From RFSX01 sp964591455 (GTDB lineage Bacteria; Bacteroidota; Bacteroidia; Chitinophagales; Saprospiraceae): a stretch of DNA of 64,000 nt. Below are positions 1 through 8,149 of this stretch, in pieces. The DNA lies in assembly GCA_964591455.1 (NCBI GenBank), contig CAZQDZ010000016.1, forward strand, positions 18,149 to 82,148, given 5' to 3'. Under the pieces are notes generated by a model that was not told the DNA's origin, ran no database searches, and saw only the letters and a program-made list of their open reading frames with translations. Numbering within the stretch: the stretch's first letter is position 1; each line of letters opens with the position of its first letter. The position numbers and the translations under genes were made by a program.

Positions 1-1277
1 TGCTATTGCTTTTGGCCAATCCACAATCAGGAAATACTAAAGTCATCCTAGAAGAAAATAGCAAATACTACATTGATATTACTGATGATATTCGATTTCT
101 TAAAAACAACAAGGAATTCATTTGGTCTAGTGAAAAAAGTGGATATAATCACTTGTACTTATATGGGCTTGATGGACAAGAAAAAAGACAACTTACGAAA
201 GGAGAATATGATGTAATCAATTTCTATGGAGTAGATGAAGTCAACAATCGAATCTATTATAGGGCCGCTGAGAAAAATGCTTTAGAAAAGCAGGTTTATA
301 GTATGTCACTGAATGGGGATGACAAACAAATATTGACTGATGTGCAGGGTACGAGTAGTGCACAGTTTAGCAGTACCTTTGATTACTTTGTTCATAATCA
401 TAGCACTGCGAATACGCCACCCACTTATAACGTAAGAGATAGGTCTGGAAAACAAGTTAGATTAATAGAGGATAATAAAAATCTAGCTAAAAAATTGAAA
501 TCTTCAGGATTGGAGCCTGTGACCTTTTTTGACTTCAAAACGAGTGAGAATGTTGAGCTAAATGGTTGGATGATTAAGCCTGCTGATTTTGACAAATCTA
601 AAAAATATCCAGTCTTTATGTATCTCTATGGTGGCCCTGGTTCTCAGCAAGTAACGGATAGTTGGAGGGGTCAGAACTATTGGTGGTTTCAAATGATCGC
701 TAATAGTGGATATATCGTTGCCTGTGTAGATAATAGAGGGACTGGCGCCAGAGGTGAAAAGTTTAAAAAGATGACTTATCTACAGCTGGGTCATTATGAA
801 ACCATAGATCAGATAGAAGCAGCTAAGTATCTTGGCAATCTATCGTATACAGATGCTGATAGAATTGGCATTTTTGGGTGGAGCTATGGTGGATATATGT
901 CATCACTGTGCTTGCTTAAAGGTAATGATGTATTCAAAGCAGCTATTGCTGTCGCGCCAGTAACCAACTGGAGGTGGTATGACACAATATATACTGAGCG
1001 CTATATGAGAACTGAAGAAGAGAATCCTGATGGATACGCAGATAACTCCCCCGTCAATTTTGCGGATAGACTAAAAGGCAACTATCTACTCATTCATGGT
1101 ATGGGTGATGATAATGTCCACTGGCAAAACACAGTAGAAATGGCCAATGCACTGATTAAAGCCAATAAGCAATTTGATACTTATTATTATCCAAACCGTC
1201 ATCATGGCATTTCTGGAGGCAATACGAGATTGCATTTATATAACAAGATGACACAATTCATCTATGATAAAATTTAA
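1..1277 (+). CDS. S9 family prolyl oligopeptidase / dipeptidyl peptidase IV-type peptidase (5' truncated)
   Basis: The reading frame is open from the window edge, so this is the C-terminal part (over 420 residues) of a longer protein. DPP-IV family (S9B) enzymes remove N-terminal dipeptides after proline in the periplasm. Numbering from the TTG at base 6, the first ~150 residues look like the end of the beta-propeller and the rest is the alpha/beta-hydrolase domain. The catalytic triad is visible: Ser293 in GWSYGG, Asp368 in GMGDDNVH and His400 in RHHGIS. The oxyanion-side motif YGGPGSQ is also present. smpB follows after 8 bases on the same strand, so they may be co-transcribed. The N-terminus and any signal peptide lie outside the window. 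The family call is secure; exact specificity is not. Confidence 0.93.
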   Translation, partial: LLLLANPQSGNTKVILEENSKYYIDITDDIRFLKNNKEFIWSSEKSGYNHLYLYGLDGQEKRQLTKGEYDVINFYGVDEVNNRIYYRAAEKNALEKQVYSMSLNGDDKQILTDVQGTSSAQFSSTFDYFVHNHSTANTPPTYNVRDRSGKQVRLIEDNKNLAKKLKSSGLEPVTFFDFKTSENVELNGWMIKPADFDKSKKYPVFMYLYGGPGSQQVTDSWRGQNYWWFQMIANSGYIVACVDNRGTGARGEKFKKMTYLQLGHYETIDQIEAAKYLGNLSYTDADRIGIFGWSYGGYMSSLCLLKGNDVFKAAIAVAPVTNWRWYDTIYTERYMRTEEENPDGYADNSPVNFADRLKGNYLLIHGMGDDNVHWQNTVEMANALIKANKQFDTYYYPNRHHGISGGNTRLHLYNKMTQFIYDKI

Positions 1278-1285
1278 GTACCCTG

Positions 1286-1744
1286 ATGGCTGAGTACACG
1301 AAAGAAATTAAAAACAAAAAAGCAAAATTCGAATATCATTTTCTAACTGGATTCGAAGCTGGCATGATGCTGAAAGGTACAGAGGTGAAATCCTTGCGAA
1401 AGGGAGAAGCCAGCCTTTCAGATGCCTATTGCTATTTTGTAAACGGCGAACTCTTCCTCAAAAGCATGTACATCGCAGAGTATAGCCACGGTAATATAAA
1501 TAATCACGAAACACGACGAGACAGAAAGTTATTGCTTAAGAAACCTGAACTAAAGAAAATAGAAAGACGTATTACTGAAAAAGGAATGACCCTCGTACCA
1601 TACCGTGTATTCTTTTCCGACAGGGGTTTTGCCAAAATAGAACTCTTCATGGCTCAAGGTAAGAAGGCCTACGACAAACGGGATAGTATCAAGGAAAGAG
1701 ATAACAAAAGAGAATTGGACAGGGTTAAAAAAATGAACTACTGA
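1286..1744 (+). CDS. smpB: SsrA-binding protein SmpB
   Basis: 152 residues, the usual SmpB length. SmpB binds tmRNA and delivers it to stalled ribosomes for trans-translation in the cytoplasm. The family signature is present near residues 22-39 (GFEAGMMLKGTEVKSLR), followed by the conserved beta-barrel, and the tail is basic (KRELDRVKK) as in SmpB, where it mimics the missing tRNA anticodon arm. ATG at 1286 is 8 bases after the stop of the peptidase gene. No tmRNA gene was seen nearby. Confidence 0.97.
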   Translation: MAEYTKEIKNKKAKFEYHFLTGFEAGMMLKGTEVKSLRKGEASLSDAYCYFVNGELFLKSMYIAEYSHGNINNHETRRDRKLLLKKPELKKIERRITEKGMTLVPYRVFFSDRGFAKIELFMAQGKKAYDKRDSIKERDNKRELDRVKKMNY

Positions 1745-1777
1745 GGATAGCTATATAATCTCAGGCTAAGGAACAAC

Positions 1778-2224
1778 TTAGACCCTTAGACCAATAATAA
1801 ATTTCTGTAACTCTTCCTCTTTCTGTGTGCCTATCAGAAACTTCTTGCCGTTCTCCAACTCTATGGCGAGCCCTTTATTTCCTCTGATATTATAGACAGT
1901 GCCATATTTTGTGAATAGACGAATGCCCCATCCACCCACAAAGCCATAATTGACAACCTTTGCTTTTTGTATTTCACTCCACTGAAATTCCTTTTTTACA
2001 AAAGGAAAGAAACGCATTCGAATACCATTTTTGTCAATTGAGGTCTCGAGTTTCATCATTAAAAAAAATGCAAAAAGCAAACAGACAAACATGACGTGTA
2101 TAAATAATCCGACCTCAGACTTTGGTTTAAATAATAATGGAAGAACTGCGACAGCTACTAAAATCAGATAGAGCCACCATTGGTTGAACCTTTGCTCTTC
2201 AGTAAATTCAGATCCTAAAATCAT
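1778..2224 (-). CDS. Small membrane protein with two N-terminal helices and a PH-like soluble domain
   Basis: 148 residues; not recognised as a named protein. After a polar start come two hydrophobic segments (about residues 16-34 and 38-57), then a soluble region rich in beta-type residues (IDKNGIRMRFFPF, FQWSEIQKAKVV, GIRLFTKYGTVYNI, KKFLIGTQ). This order, two helices then a small beta domain ending in a helix (EEELQKFI), is typical of bacterial PH-domain membrane proteins. The protein at 57386 has the same plan. Convergent with smpB, with a 33-base gap. Function unknown. Confidence 0.7.
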   Translation of the reverse strand: MILGSEFTEEQRFNQWWLYLILVAVAVLPLLFKPKSEVGLFIHVMFVCLLFAFFLMMKLETSIDKNGIRMRFFPFVKKEFQWSEIQKAKVVNYGFVGGWGIRLFTKYGTVYNIRGNKGLAIELENGKKFLIGTQKEEELQKFIIGLRV

Positions 2225-2332
2225 TTATTCCTATTCGTATTAAAACTATCGACAGGGTTACCACCATCACCCTAAACTTCTAATTAAAGTAAAGTTAGTT
2301 TATTTTAAATGCCAGTTCTATTCAGATAGAGG

Positions 2333-4549
2333 TTACCTGAGTCGAAGCTTAAAGCCCATGCCTATCGCCCATTTATTGAGCTCGTCATCGAAAGGTCCTA
2401 TGCCACCATTGTCATATAGCGTATGAGAGTAGGTGGACCTCAAATAGACAGCAAAATTATCAGAGACATTGCGTTCTGCTCCTATGCTCACTGAACCCCT
2501 AAGTATGTAAGCATTTCTTCTAGTGGCAATTGTAGCTATATCAGAAATTGGCGCTTGACCAAACAAGCCTTCTGTAAATTCATTACTATAAAAATCTGGA
2601 AGCTCACTACAAATTGACCCCTGTTCGCAAGGAGGAGCAATATCAACCACCACAGAATCTACTATTCCATACTCCGTTCTTGCTATCAAGTTATTATCTA
2701 ACCCTACGCCACCAAACACAGACCATCTGCCATTAGATACAAAGTGGTACTTTACATTTATAGGCGCTGTAATAAAATCTAATTTAATTTCCTCGAAATC
2801 CAAGAAGCGCTGTCTTCTCTGGAATTGATAAGTGAATGCATCGAAGATTGGCTCGTAATTCACAAATGAATATCCCAGCCCTGCTTCTATCTCGAAGTTT
2901 TTCCTTTGCCAGCTGTGAAGGATTTCTAGACTATAACCAAACTTCTCATGCGTAGTACTCGCTAATCCATCGTCATTTGGAGTCGTGATATAGTAATTGT
3001 CTATAGAATTAAACACATGCAACCAATTACCTTCATCTCTATATTGAGGCTTTGCTCTAGAGTCAAAGTATTCTGCCTGAGCCGTCTGTGGTAGATCATC
3101 TTGAGTTAATGACGCTAGGTCTGTATACAAGCCCCTACCATCTAACAAAATAAGTGCTTCTAGAGGCATAGCCCGATTTGTAGAGGACAGTTCACTTGGT
3201 AGTGTTGGTTTTGTTAACTCATTGGATTCTTTGGTTGTAGGAGGTAAAACTTCTTTACTGGCCCCACTTGAACTTGGTATAGCAGAATAGGTATTCGAAC
3301 CACCACCATCACCAAATCTATCTCCATCTTCATCTCTAAGATTAATAGATGAGTTACTAGATGGCTGTTCTGACTGAATGTTGGTTTGTGTAGTAGAAGA
3401 TATATTAGAATTATCAGCTACTGCTTCTATGCTATTCTCGACGTTGTTTTCGCGCTGTGTATCTGTAATTATTTTCTGAATATCGTCTTTCTGAATTACT
3501 GGCGTACTCACTTCAGCCATAGGTTCTGAAGGCAACGTATAACCTGTCAGATATTTCAGATGATTTCCTAGCGTGAAAGCCATGAGGCATACAAAGACCA
3601 TTTCCATCGTCTTGAAGGTAAAAATCTGCTTTCTCAGATGGGCAATCTTCTCCAGACGTGCTTTGAGTTGTAACCAATGAGCTGAATTATATCTTCGGCT
3701 GTAATTATTAATCACCTGCTGGACTGAACTGTCGAAATTACCATTAGTGGCTACGGCTTCAGCCTTTCTCTTTTTGGCCAGCAATTTCTCCCATTGTGGC
3801 TCCGAGGTCACTTTGTAATCATATAACTTATCTACAACCTCTTTGTCAAAAGATGCGGCTGAACCTTCACCACTCTCTGCTGGCTGTCGCTTAGATAAGA
3901 AATTGGACCAGTTAGCAGCGACGCTTGGCTGGAATTTGTCTAATTTATCTTTTAGAACCTGATCGAAATTATCAGTATCCTGATTGCCTTGATTGTCTTT
4001 GTAAGATTGGAAGGCATCCCACTGAGGGGTAGTATCCGTCTCGTAATCCTTCAACTCATCTTGAATACGACTATCAAAGTCTTGATGCTCGATACCGGCT
4101 TCATGATTAAGTCTATATGCAACAAACGCTGACCATGGTGCTATACTTGCCGCTCTGTATTGCTCTACTCTCTCCCGCACTTTCTCATCAAAGGATATTG
4201 TGTTTTGATGCTCGGCATATTGTTGATTGAATTCCTTGAAGGCAGCCCAGTTTGGTGCTGTGCTACTTGTATATCCTTCCAGTGTAGATTTGACTTGGGT
4301 ATCAAAGGGACTCGTACTTTCTTCTAATCTGACCGCTTCTCTTTTAGTAAGGAAAGCTGACCACTGCGGAGAAGTACCAGATTGATAATCTTGCAATTTG
4401 TTACGCATATCCAACTCAGATGGAGACAGGGTTTCAGCTTCCTTGGCAACATTGTATTGTGCCTTAAACTGATTCCAGTCAGGTTGGACATCTGGCTTAT
4501 AAGCGGCCAGCGTCTGTTTGATAATATGCTCTAGTTGCCTATCGCTCAT
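2333..4549 (-). CDS. Predicted dual-membrane-spanning anti-sigma factor with eight 38-residue cytoplasmic repeats and a C-terminal outer-membrane beta-barrel
   Basis: 738 residues. The first ~300 contain eight tandem repeats with the pattern FD..V...L..Y......W..F; their tryptophans are at residues 25, 63, 101, 139, 177, 214, 253 and 292, a spacing of 37-39. There is no signal peptide. One moderately hydrophobic helix follows (about 314-330), then a Ser/Thr/Asn/Pro-rich linker (about 335-480), then a ~240-residue C-terminal region of alternating beta strands resembling an OMP_b-brl porin-like barrel. The start overlaps the stop of the upstream ECF sigma gene by 11 bases, so the two are translationally coupled. 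The plan fits the dual-membrane anti-sigma class described in Bacteroides, in which one chain links a cytoplasmic sigma-binding region to an outer-membrane barrel. That the repeats bind sigma is inference. The end (GFKLRLR) lacks a terminal aromatic residue. Confidence 0.7.
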   Translation of the reverse strand: MSDRQLEHIIKQTLAAYKPDVQPDWNQFKAQYNVAKEAETLSPSELDMRNKLQDYQSGTSPQWSAFLTKREAVRLEESTSPFDTQVKSTLEGYTSSTAPNWAAFKEFNQQYAEHQNTISFDEKVRERVEQYRAASIAPWSAFVAYRLNHEAGIEHQDFDSRIQDELKDYETDTTPQWDAFQSYKDNQGNQDTDNFDQVLKDKLDKFQPSVAANWSNFLSKRQPAESGEGSAASFDKEVVDKLYDYKVTSEPQWEKLLAKKRKAEAVATNGNFDSSVQQVINNYSRRYNSAHWLQLKARLEKIAHLRKQIFTFKTMEMVFVCLMAFTLGNHLKYLTGYTLPSEPMAEVSTPVIQKDDIQKIITDTQRENNVENSIEAVADNSNISSTTQTNIQSEQPSSNSSINLRDEDGDRFGDGGGSNTYSAIPSSSGASKEVLPPTTKESNELTKPTLPSELSSTNRAMPLEALILLDGRGLYTDLASLTQDDLPQTAQAEYFDSRAKPQYRDEGNWLHVFNSIDNYYITTPNDDGLASTTHEKFGYSLEILHSWQRKNFEIEAGLGYSFVNYEPIFDAFTYQFQRRQRFLDFEEIKLDFITAPINVKYHFVSNGRWSVFGGVGLDNNLIARTEYGIVDSVVVDIAPPCEQGSICSELPDFYSNEFTEGLFGQAPISDIATIATRRNAYILRGSVSIGAERNVSDNFAVYLRSTYSHTLYDNGGIGPFDDELNKWAIGMGFKLRLR

Positions 4550-5105
4550 TTACTATATTCCCTGTAGCTATAAGGATTTGTTTAAGTTTTGTTCTAGCTT
4601 TCACAAGATTAGATCTTGATGTGCTTTCAGTAATATCTAATTGTTCTGCAACTTCTCTGTGTGAGAATCCTTCTATTACATACAAATTGAATACCGCTCT
4701 GTAAGCTGGCGATAATTTCTGAAGCGCCGCTATAATTTCTTCCGCCGATAATTGGCTGACAACATCGGGGTCATTATTAGTGATGCCTCTTGCATTATCT
4801 ATATCTTCTGTTCTTCTTCGAGACTTCTTTCTGTAATAATCAATGGAAGTGTTGACCATAATCCGCCTTATCCACGCTGTCAATGAGGTACCTATGGTGT
4901 ATTTGCTGATATGCCTGAAGATTTTGATAAATCCTTCATGTAGAATATCAAGCGCTTCCTCCTCATCTACAGCATATCTCAGGCATACTGGATACATTGT
5001 AGAGTAGTAGGTCTCATACAATTGTTTTTGAGCCCATTCTTCCTCCCGAACACAAGCTTGTATAAACTCCTTTTCGTCTTTTTTGATTGTTAGAATTGCT
5101 TCCAT
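4539..5105 (-). CDS. ECF-subfamily RNA polymerase sigma-70 factor
   Basis: 188 residues. Region 2 (about residues 29-68, with DEEEALDILHEGFIKIF) would bind the -10 element and core polymerase; region 4 (about 128-179, with LSPAYRAVFNLYVIEGFSHREVAEQL) carries the helix-turn-helix for the -35 element. Regions 1 and 3 are missing, as in ECF sigmas. ATG at 5105. The downstream gene overlaps its 3' end and encodes the predicted membrane anti-sigma partner, so this factor is probably held inactive until an envelope signal arrives. Target genes cannot be inferred here. Confidence 0.95.
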   Translation of the reverse strand: MEAILTIKKDEKEFIQACVREEEWAQKQLYETYYSTMYPVCLRYAVDEEEALDILHEGFIKIFRHISKYTIGTSLTAWIRRIMVNTSIDYYRKKSRRRTEDIDNARGITNNDPDVVSQLSAEEIIAALQKLSPAYRAVFNLYVIEGFSHREVAEQLDITESTSRSNLVKARTKLKQILIATGNIVNER

Positions 5106-5512
5106 AGATATAATTAATGAATGTATCGAAGTGTAAAAATCACAAGATAAGTAGTTGCAGCATTAATTGAACGCCAAAATCCTCTGTTTTGCTGCTTCAA
5201 ATAGACCAAAATTCTAGCTTTTATCTACCCACGCTGCCTTCCAATTTTTGCTCTTCCACAACTCGATTCGTAGCGCTCCATTAAAAACATAATTATGGGG
5301 TTTAAAAATATGATTTTCTTCTAATTACACATTGTAGTATATTCATATATGAAAGTTTCACCAATATTTAAACATTGAATTTGCACCATAATTAGGGGCT
5401 AGAATAAAATAGCCTATAGCATACACTCTGTGTCATTCAGCTTTCCCAGGTATGGAATTTGTTTGATATTTAAAATCACACCCATATTTCACAACTCCAG
5501 AAAAATCAAATT
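5106..5512. other. Intergenic region between divergent genes
   Basis: 407 bases between the sigma-factor gene (minus) and the T9SS protein gene (plus). No ORF with a convincing start. A near-consensus Bacteroidota -7 element (TGAATTTG) lies about 120 bases before the plus-strand start, but I saw no paired -33 element. No repeat or RNA structure stands out. Confidence 0.5.
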
Positions 5513-7807
5513 ATGAAAACATGGGTAACACTTCCCCTCCTTTTCTTTGTACTCAAAGGTATTTCCTATTCTAATAATGACATAAAGCCAGCTTCGGTTT
5601 CAGAATGCGATGAGATAGTGCATTCACTATCTGACTTTGTAATTTATCCTGATGCTTATCCAGTAGAAGCCGACATTGATAATGATGGTGATATGGATAT
5701 GATAGTTGGCGCTGATGGCGAGCTCTTCTTCTTTGAAAATCTAGGTGAAGGTAATTATGTCAATCAAACCGAATCTGCTGTAGATTTCCTACCTGATCTA
5801 AACTTTTTGGACATGAATATTTCTTTTGTGGATTTAGATTCTGATGGAGACTTAGATATGTCAATCGTCGGTAATGAAATTACAAACAAACATTTCTACT
5901 GGAATACCGGGACAGCATCAGAACCTAATTATACACAAGCTGGCTCAGCAGGCACTGACCAGAATCCTATTTCTCAATTTGATCTCTCTGAATTAGATGG
6001 TGGATTTCGAGTTGGGTTTGCAGACGCTTCTATCTATTGGGTGGACTTGGATAATGATAATGATTATGATGCAGTTGTAGGAGGTAAAACAGGATGGTTT
6101 CTTTATTATGAAAATATAGGAACTCCAAAATCACCCGTATTCGAAAGAAAAACACAGGATGAAAATCCATTTAATCTATTCCGTACAGAAGGAGAAGATG
6201 AAGGCACTGGAATGCAATATGAATCGTCACCCTACTTTATAGACTGGGATTCAGATGGAGATTTTGATATGTTCTCCAGCAGTCAGCTGGGCAGAATACA
6301 GTATTTTGAAAATACAGGATTCTTTGGTCAGCCTACTTTTACAGAGAGATTCGGTGTGGATAATCCGTTAAACAATATAGCATTGCTAGAGGATTCTCAC
6401 ATTCTTATTACAGATATAGACTGTGATGGGGACTGGGATCTCGTGTCAGGTAGCGAGACTAGCCCAGGACAATCTAGGATTTTTATCTGCGATCTACCAC
6501 ATCAAGTCACTAAATTAAATTCTACTGTAGTATTAAACCTTGATAATTATCAAGCAACCTTACATGGCTCTCCAGTAAATCTTTCAACTAGTTTAAATGA
6601 AGGAGATTTCTATGGGATAGGTGTTATTGGTAATCAATTCTTACCAAGGGTTGCAGGTGTAGGCACTCATATAGTTACCTACATTTCACAGACTGACATG
6701 GGTTGTGAAATCATTAGGAGTGCAAATATCGACGTCAGAGCTAGTAACAACTTAGCCATTGAAGGAGTCGTCGGTGACCTTACTTGCAACCTCGCAAATA
6801 GTAACCAACAATATGATGGTCATATAGATATAACAGCTTCAGGTGGGACAAGTCCCTACATATATAGATGGTGGACCGTAGATGGTAGTGGTCTTATCGC
6901 TGATCAGGAAGACCAGTCTGGACTTAGTCCTGGACTTTATACAGTAGAAGTAGAAGATGCTGAAGGAGTAGTGGACGTAAGTACATTCACTGTTGCGCAA
7001 CCTGAACCAATTTCAATCCTCGCGTCCACTACAGGAGTTAGATGCGTTTACTCAGTAAATGGAATTATTGATGTTAACGCCATAGGAGGAAATGTAGTCG
7101 GAGATTATACTTATACGTGGAGTACAACCGATGGAAGAGGCCTAGTTCAAGGAGCCAGTTTCCAAGATGGGTTAGGTAGTGGCACTTATACAGTAGAAGT
7201 AGCGGATAGTAATGGATGCAGCCATAGTGATACATATACAATAGCTATTGATCCGCAATTACAAGTTGTCCATAGAAGTGTGATACTTTGTTCTGGTGAT
7301 CTTCACGGGCAGGAACCAGGAGTCTATACTTTCATAGCCACTGATGAACATGGTTGCACCTATACAGAAATACTAACTATAGTAGAACTACCCCAAACGC
7401 CAGACATAGTAGAACAGATTACTATTCGAGAAAATCAACTTCCTTATGAATGGAATAATCAGCTTTACACAGCAGCAGGTAGTTATACAAATTATTTGTC
7501 AGATTCAAATGGCTGTGGCTATCAGGAAACTTTAGTGCTCAAAGTAATTAATGCACCTAGACCAACGCCAGGTCCTCGACCTAGTTATTTTGCCTATCCT
7601 AACCCAGCTCAGAATATTCTTTTTGTGAACTCTGAGACGAACCAAAACTTGAAGATGATAGACCACTTAGGCAGAATCGTCATAGATACAAATCTTCATC
7701 CTGGTCTCAATTCCGTAAATACATCATCCATGACCAATGGTATGTATCTGATTAAATTATCGAATGGCGACGAAATACAAACAGAAAGAGTAATGGTACA
7801 GAATTAA
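5513..7807 (+). CDS. Secreted surface protein with FG-GAP/VCBS-like calcium motifs, SprB-like repeats and a T9SS type A sorting domain
   Basis: 764 residues. A signal peptide (MKTWVTLPLLFFVLKG) is followed by at least five Ca-binding-type segments (DIDNDGDMD, DLDSDGDLD, DLDNDNDYD, DWDSDGDFD, DIDCDGDWD) typical of FG-GAP/VCBS repeats that fold as a beta-propeller. Two SprB-like repeats follow (GGTSPYIYRW...SGLSPGLYTVEVEDA and YTYTW...GSGTYTVEVADSNGC). The last ~80 residues form a T9SS sorting domain beginning YPNPAQNILFVNS and ending in a basic/hydroxyl tail. Such proteins are exported by T9SS and anchored or released at the cell surface. Ligand unknown. It stands alone, with an intrinsic terminator 70 bases downstream. 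Confidence 0.88.
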   Translation: MKTWVTLPLLFFVLKGISYSNNDIKPASVSECDEIVHSLSDFVIYPDAYPVEADIDNDGDMDMIVGADGELFFFENLGEGNYVNQTESAVDFLPDLNFLDMNISFVDLDSDGDLDMSIVGNEITNKHFYWNTGTASEPNYTQAGSAGTDQNPISQFDLSELDGGFRVGFADASIYWVDLDNDNDYDAVVGGKTGWFLYYENIGTPKSPVFERKTQDENPFNLFRTEGEDEGTGMQYESSPYFIDWDSDGDFDMFSSSQLGRIQYFENTGFFGQPTFTERFGVDNPLNNIALLEDSHILITDIDCDGDWDLVSGSETSPGQSRIFICDLPHQVTKLNSTVVLNLDNYQATLHGSPVNLSTSLNEGDFYGIGVIGNQFLPRVAGVGTHIVTYISQTDMGCEIIRSANIDVRASNNLAIEGVVGDLTCNLANSNQQYDGHIDITASGGTSPYIYRWWTVDGSGLIADQEDQSGLSPGLYTVEVEDAEGVVDVSTFTVAQPEPISILASTTGVRCVYSVNGIIDVNAIGGNVVGDYTYTWSTTDGRGLVQGASFQDGLGSGTYTVEVADSNGCSHSDTYTIAIDPQLQVVHRSVILCSGDLHGQEPGVYTFIATDEHGCTYTEILTIVELPQTPDIVEQITIRENQLPYEWNNQLYTAAGSYTNYLSDSNGCGYQETLVLKVINAPRPTPGPRPSYFAYPNPAQNILFVNSETNQNLKMIDHLGRIVIDTNLHPGLNSVNTSSMTNGMYLIKLSNGDEIQTERVMVQN

Positions 7808-7875
7808 ACATATGAACTGGCCCTATCTTTTATAATAAGGGTGTTCTTAAAAAAATAACTCCAACCACCAAAAAG

Positions 7876-7909
7876 CAATAGTAGAGTCATCTCTGCTATT
7901 GTTTTTTTT
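7876..7909 (+). terminator. Intrinsic terminator
   Basis: An 11-bp stem (7876-7886 with 7891-7901, one G-T pair) closes a 4-base loop and is followed by eight T. It lies 70 bases after the T9SS protein gene and points the same way. Confidence 0.85.
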
Positions 7910-8101
7910 GTCTTTTACCTTAGTCACATCCTTATTAACAACTATATTATCCAATAGCTGGACAACTCAGCAAGAACACTAAGTACCTATCTGACACGTT
8001 ACTTAACTGGTCAGATGATGGCCTTCTTTCCTGAATTCCTTTTCTTTATAACATTCCAAAAATCATCACTAATATTTACTTCCAAAAACCTCACTAAATT
8101 T

Positions 8102-8109
8102 TATATTTG
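8102..8109 (+). promoter_or_regulatory. Bacteroidota-type -7 promoter element
   Basis: TATATTTG matches TAnnTTTG exactly. The predicted transcript start is near 8115, about 35 bases before the topoisomerase gene. No clear -33 TTTG was seen. Confidence 0.6.
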
Positions 8110-8149
8110 CAACATTATCAGTCTACTAGACATTATCAATTAAGCATAT

